64,000 nt of DNA from Kingdonia uniflora (taxonomy: Eukaryota > Streptophyta > Magnoliopsida > Ranunculales > Circaeasteraceae): the NCBI GenBank assembly GCA_014058105.1, contig JACGCM010001954.1, positions 682,001 through 746,000 on the forward strand, in the 5' to 3' direction. The notes beneath the pieces are model-generated. The model searched no databases, was not told the DNA's origin, and was given only the letters and a program-made list of their open reading frames with translations. Positions 59,558 to 64,000 of this stretch are shown here, piece by piece. How positions within the stretch are numbered: the stretch's first letter is position 1; each line of letters opens with the position of its first letter. The position numbers were made by a program, and so were the translations under genes.

Positions 59558-59893
59558 TTATTCCAATCGAACTGTAATGTCGTGATAGGTCGATGGGATG
59601 GTTCTTATGTTGTGTAGCCAGCAACGACCCATTATTCCCAAGTAACGAGATTTTGCGATTATAACATAAAATGCAACGTCAATCGTTGTCGGTCCTGCAG
59701 TAATAGGAAGTATGATCTTTCCTACGCGTTCTTCTTTGGAGTTGTTAAAACCACTGACATCGATGTCACTAGGCAGAACTTTTTCAGCCAGTCCCATATG
59801 ATCAATTATACTTTGGAAGAGTATCTTAATACTACTGCCAGTATCTACCATCATTATGTGCAGGATGGTATTTCTCATCTTTAACATGAACAC
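59558..59893 (-). pseudogene. Element E aspartic protease
   Basis: One open frame of 111 codons: MVDTGSSIKILFQSIIDHMG, then DVSGFNNSKEERVGKIILPI and SRYLGIMGRCWLHNIRTIPS. D-T-G and the hydrophobic G-I-M-G block are both intact, so this is the best-kept enzyme domain of the three elements. It has neither start nor upstream fusion to gag without frameshifts. Confidence 0.85.
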
Positions 59894-61700
59894 GAGTGCG
59901 TCATGATGAGGAAAGTTGACGTGGCAAACATCCTAATCCTCAAAGGGGATCCCTGTTCATTGTGAACTGAATGTTGGAGTAATCTAGCTTCTTTGTTGAC
60001 CACGGCTAGATCGTGGCATTTGCTGAGACGTCCTCTTTTGAACCTGAACGATTTATTGATTGTATAAGTATTTATAAAATAGTAGAGCGAGATGTGGTAC
60101 AAATAGTTTTCCTCAGTCCTTCCTTCTATTTCAATGATCTTAATATTAATCTTGTAACTCCCATTTTTGTAACTTTCTATGTCGACGATGTACTCGTGCA
60201 TTCTTCCGTCTGCAAATATGTATTCTAAAAGTCTTTGCAATACGAAGCAATGTTCTGTGTCATAATGTCGAACTTTATGGTGTATGCAATATGGTCTGCT
60301 TTTAAAGGGTTAGAAGTATTGGGCATTTTAAAAGAATTTATCCTTCTGAAATGTGGGATATAGGCTAGCTATCATAGTAGTCAATTTGGGAAGACGTGGC
60401 TTTGATAAGTTACTACCCCTCCGAGTCGATCTTCATTTGATTTAATCTATTTTTTGTCTCCTCTGTAATTTGTAGTATATTTGAAATCTCGTTCTGTGGA
60501 TTGATTTATTGCTGTTAGGATTAAATTATGGGGATTCTGTCTTTCAGTTAACATCTGTTCGAGATCGATATAGCCATTTATCTTCTCGTTAATATCCTCC
60601 AGGGTTGCAAGTTTATTAAGAATTAGGTGTTCATTCGCTCTTCCATCCACGATTAAAACGTTCATAAAGGCCAAAATAGTAATCTTCTGATCAAGTCGAT
60701 CTATATTTCAAGCCAACTCTAAGAATTTCATAGTGAACGATTCAAGCTTCTCTCCCGGTATTTGTTAAAGGCTAAACAAAGAATAGAGATTTTCCTCTTT
60801 GTGTCTATTATATGAGTAGTTCTTGACAAAAAGTTCTTGCAACTGTTCAAATGTGTAAATGAACCCTTCTTGCAGCGAGTGGAACCGTCGCAAAGATTTG
60901 CCCTAGAGACTGGTTGGAAAGAGACAGCATAAAATGTGGTTCGATGTAGAATACAAGCCTAAAGCATCCTGGAATTCTTGGACATGTTTCACAGGATCTG
61001 TTCCCTTGTACTTTTGGGTCATGAAAACTGATGGGAACCTTACTGTCTAATAGATTCTGAACTGTCGGGCTCTCCTGTAGTTTGTTGCAGATGCCTTTGG
61101 CAGTTTAAATCAGGCTTTAAATAATTCTTTGATACACTTTTTGACATGCTTCTGGGTCACGAACTGATAAGCTGTGATGGCCTGACGTGGGATACATTTT
61201 TCTCGAGGAATGCGTTCGCCAATTCCTTCACTAAGTCGTTCACGTACATAAATGTGAAATCCTCCACGGGGTAGGTCCTCTGTTTGCCTAACTTTGGCAG
61301 GAATGCCATCAACTTCTTGACAGACTCTTAGTATCTGCATGAGCTTGGCCCTCAGCTAATTATGATTAGATTGTGCATCAAATCCCTGGTTGTTACCTCG
61401 AGGTCCCAGCCTGTCTCGAACGAAAACTCTTGAGGTCGCTAACAGCGTATCTTTATTCTTTTGAATTGCCATATATTGTCCCTGTAGAACTTTCAACGCG
61501 TCTCTTACATCTACCAGCTTTTGTTCCAGAATGGCTCATCTTTCTGTCTAAGAGTTTAGAATGGCCCGTAATTCTACCAATGCGGAGCTTCCTTTTGTTG
61601 GGCCAACTGGGGCATTCTGGTTTGGAAGCTACATTTCGTGAAGAGAGTAAGTATTAGCTGTATCTGAGAACTATGGCCAACTACTTCGTTCCCACAGATG
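59894..61700 (-). pseudogene. Element E gag remnant
   Basis: Minus-strand pieces: 61110-61340 (RVCQEVDGIPAKVRQ...), 60447-60674 (ANEHLILNKLATLEDINEKI, DLEQMLTERQNP) and 59894-60240 (EYIFADGRMHEYIVDIESYK). They match the gag of B piece by piece. Broken by many stops. Confidence 0.7.
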
Positions 61701-61708
61701 ACGCCAAA

Positions 61709-62206
61709 TATAAGAACCTAATTTCATATATTAAACTTAGTCTCTCACACCAAAGATAATTAGAGCGTTATCAAGTAATTACTAACACTAGATTTAGCGT
61801 GGAAAACCTTTGAATAGGTTAAAAACCACAACCTCTCTTAAGGATTTTAAAAAGAGATATTATTGATGATGGCTAACTATTACAAAGATTGCTCTGGATA
61901 GTTCTGTGAAGAGTTTCTGGATAAAATTCTCTATCTTTAATCTATAGTTCAATGGTCTTATAATATAATTTTGATGAGTCTCTGAACTGATTGCGTAATG
62001 GTATGATCCTTCTATTTTGTAGCAGCTTCTTTGATGATTGAGTATTTGTTGAATCGCATTGTTGGTGTGGAGGTCGAGAATGAGAAGTAAACTCTTCTTT
62101 GTAGTTGTTCCATAGTGTACCATATAATCGTATGTTGATGAGGTCGAGTAAATGTATGATGGTCGAAGCTGAGGCTTAAATTTGAGATTCGGAATAGGCT
62201 ACTATA
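61709..62206 (-). repeat. Element E 5' LTR
   Basis: On the minus strand it begins TATAGTAGCC (a change from TGTAGTGGCC) and ends GGTTCTTATA, followed by the PBS (TTTGGCGTCATCTGTGGGAA at 61689-61708, minus). It is about 60 bases shorter than the other LTR by one internal deletion. Confidence 0.93.
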
Positions 62207-63190
62207 ACCCGGTCAAACCGGTCTAGACCGATCAATCCAGTCCAGACCAAGCCAGACTGGTTCAGACACTAAATTGGCTCTAAAGAGCTTAATTTTTGGT
62301 TAAATTGAGTTAATTTTAAGAAAAAAAATTATTGACTGGACCTACCCCATGGACGTCTCAAAGTCGATTGTTGCAGATAACACCGTCTCTGAACCACTCA
62401 GGGCATATGCCATGTTGGCTATGCACTCCCACCTTCAGCCTGAGTTAAGGTTTTAACATATATGTTACAGAGATCCATATGAGTTATGGAGAAGCATAGA
62501 GGAACGCTTTGGACTCCTGCAGGCCCTAACAATTTATAAAAACCATTACTGCTAGAACAACTTGAGGCTATGTAACTTCAAGACTGTAGCTAGCTATAAC
62601 TCAGCACTGCAGAAAAGTGTTTCGGCAAGGAGGCTCAATAATGATTACGTGTTCGCGGAAGAGGTTTTGAAAAAAAATCTTTCCACATTCACAGGCTGCT
62701 CTCATAGACCAGCATGAGAAAATAGAATTCAGTAGTCCTGGAGATCTGATCCAATTTTTGCTTATTGCGGAACAAGAAGGCAAATTTGTTTTTAAGAAGA
62801 ACAAGAGGTATCCCCCTAGGATGAGGAGACCAATTGCACATAATATCTTATCTCATGATAAAGACAACCATGAGTGGGGTTCTGGAAGTGAGAATGCGAC
62901 TGAAGGCAGGAAATGGGGATTCCTGGGTCCTCAGATGCACAACATATTTAAAAAGGTTGGTAAACCACAAACACCAAAGAAGATCAAGAAACTAGATTTA
63001 GAATCTCCTTACTTGAGATGTGGCGTAACTGGACACTGGATGCGAGACTGCAAGACACCGTGGGTACCAAAACTCAAAGTCCAGGTTGACCACATCACCA
63101 CTGACATAACTTCCATCACTATAAAGTTAGTAATGTCAGACTACTTTGGCAACATGGATGCTGGCATGGATCGACATGCGGAGTAATCCG
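62207..63190 (+). pseudogene. Element F gag (UBN2-type), broken
   Basis: The leader resumes at 62207. ATG 62352 opens MDVSKSIVADNTVSEPLRAY, then ELWRSIEERFGLLQALTIYK, LRLCNFKTVASYNSAL and EEVLKKNLSTF; after a shift QFLLIAEQEGKFVFKKN follows (62758-63186 open). The zinc knuckle reads YLRCGVTGHWMRDC, so the first cysteine is lost. This is the UBN2-type gag of Copia-type elements. Two stops (62457, 62556) and one shift. Confidence 0.75.
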
Positions 63191-64000
63191 TAACGATATC
63201 TCAATAGACATGTAATGTCACAGTAGATAGAACACTAGTAGTTTCTTTTCTCGTATAGACTTGATTTACTTTTTGTTAGTATTTTTGATTATGTTGGGAA
63301 CACATCATTTTTGTTTCAATAAAGTGCTCGTGACATACATGACATTTTTAATTTGTTTTAAATTGTGATTATTCAAATTTATTGCTTGGGAAGTAGTTAA
63401 ATTTTATGTATGATAATTCATCTACTATATATACAACTCGCCTATGGATCTATCTGCTCATTGAGCATGACCAATAATCGAATGACTGGCGACACATGTC
63501 TAAGAGACATTAGTACCACACACTCGATCCTTTTGCGATATAAATATATTTATTGTCTAACCTTGTACATTGGGGATGGTACGAATATCATTGGCACAAC
63601 CAACATGATAGAATACACTGAGTGCGTCACACTATTACTCTCTAACGGTACGATACGAGGTATCTAGTACACTTTATAAACTAGTAAATCCAGTCGGATT
63701 TTCCTGAGTTTAGGAAGATACATGATAATGTTTATCACGTAATAATTATCAGAGAAAATGACAGACAAGGTTCTATGCGATCACTCCATGTCTAAAGGTT
63801 AGAAGACACTATTAGAATGGTTTCCAATATACTACTTAGGGCTCAGATATTGAGGAGGATTATCGGGATTATATCTCAACTTTCATTAAAAGGAGAAAAG
63901 ATCTAAAGAGTGTACGTGTAATGATTGCTTTCGAGGAAAGTCTACTATTTCATCCTAGTATGACCAAGGTGGAGTGGGATCTCCAGCCTTTGCTTTAAAT
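63191..64000 (+). pseudogene. Element F downstream part, protease-like remnant
   Basis: After AT-rich text, 63450-63667 reads MTNNRMTGDTCLRDIST and LYIGDGTNIIGTTNMIEYTE, the two blocks usually found in the protease/pre-integrase region of Copia elements, but the catalytic D-S-G is not visible. A further unassigned frame of about 50 codons runs from about 63846 to the TAA at 63996-63998. The element leaves the window. Confidence 0.5.

Larger units (their letters stand above)
20437..62206 (-). mobile_element. Element E: Tat-lineage gypsy retrotransposon, minus strand
   Basis: LTRs at 20437-20994 and 61709-62206 enclose a gag-pol on the minus strand (61340 down to about 56200), a tandem array (about 55690-55950) and antisense ORFs on the plus strand. 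Without element B it would be about 15.6 kb. The right LTR lacks roughly 60 bases present near 20690-20750 in the left one. Flanks (TGACC left, ACCCG right) show no clear target duplication. Every coding part is broken. Confidence 0.9.

Noticed and set aside
20437..62211. Target duplication of element E
   Set aside because: The five bases on each side (TGACC and ACCCG) do not match in any register I tried.

Overview
The window is plant nuclear DNA, most likely from a dicot-like angiosperm. The basis is a plant-specific BTB/POZ gene end at the left edge, plant transposon lineages (Tat-type Ty3/gypsy, Copia, CACTA, hAT, PIF/Harbinger, a tRNA-derived SINE), and fragments of an NPR1-type BTB domain and a plant receptor-like kinase. 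It is AT-rich and almost entirely mobile DNA. The only host gene that looks alive is the last exon of a protein like Arabidopsis At3g50780 (77-1048). No rRNA, tRNA gene or CRISPR was found.

Left nest (1770-17192): a PIF/Harbinger-like DNA transposon with a Myb/SANT-type ORF is split by a 12.6 kb Tat-lineage gypsy element, called A (2700-15338, LTRs 2700-3199 and 14840-15338, near-perfect 5-bp target duplication). The right half of the host transposon also holds an RNase H-like pseudogene cut by a SINE with a perfect 11-bp target duplication. A 1.1 kb inverted-repeat element follows (about 18312-19423).

Right nest (19424 to the window end): a Copia-type element F starts at 19424 and resumes at 62207. 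A Tat element E on the minus strand (20437-62206) lies in its 5' leader. Inside E is a second Tat element B on the plus strand (26442-52631). Inside B is a CACTA transposon (34303-46134, terminal repeats CACTA...TAGTG, CAC target duplication). Inside the CACTA is a hAT element (38598-42503, 8-bp target duplication). This is a five-deep insertion record, and removing each layer brings broken reading frames back into register.

The three Tat elements share one plan: LTR, PBS, gag, protease, RT, RNase H, extra archaeal-type RNase H, integrase, a private tandem array (62 bp x9 in A, 160 bp x4 in B, 44 bp x5 in E), then several kilobases of ORFs on the antisense strand, a polypurine tract and the 3' LTR. 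The antisense ORFs include a small conserved ORF next to the 3' LTR, recognisable in all three elements, a second ORF recognisable in B and E, a Transposase_28-like ORF and a long coiled coil. All coding regions are broken by stops, many of which fit C-to-T decay.

The most unusual items are the hAT transposon carrying an uninterrupted 106-codon NPR1-type BTB fragment upstream of its transposase, the CACTA element carrying unrelated gene pieces (signal-peptide exon, antisense CRLK-like kinase, possible organellar DNA), and the conserved antisense ORF set of the Tat elements.
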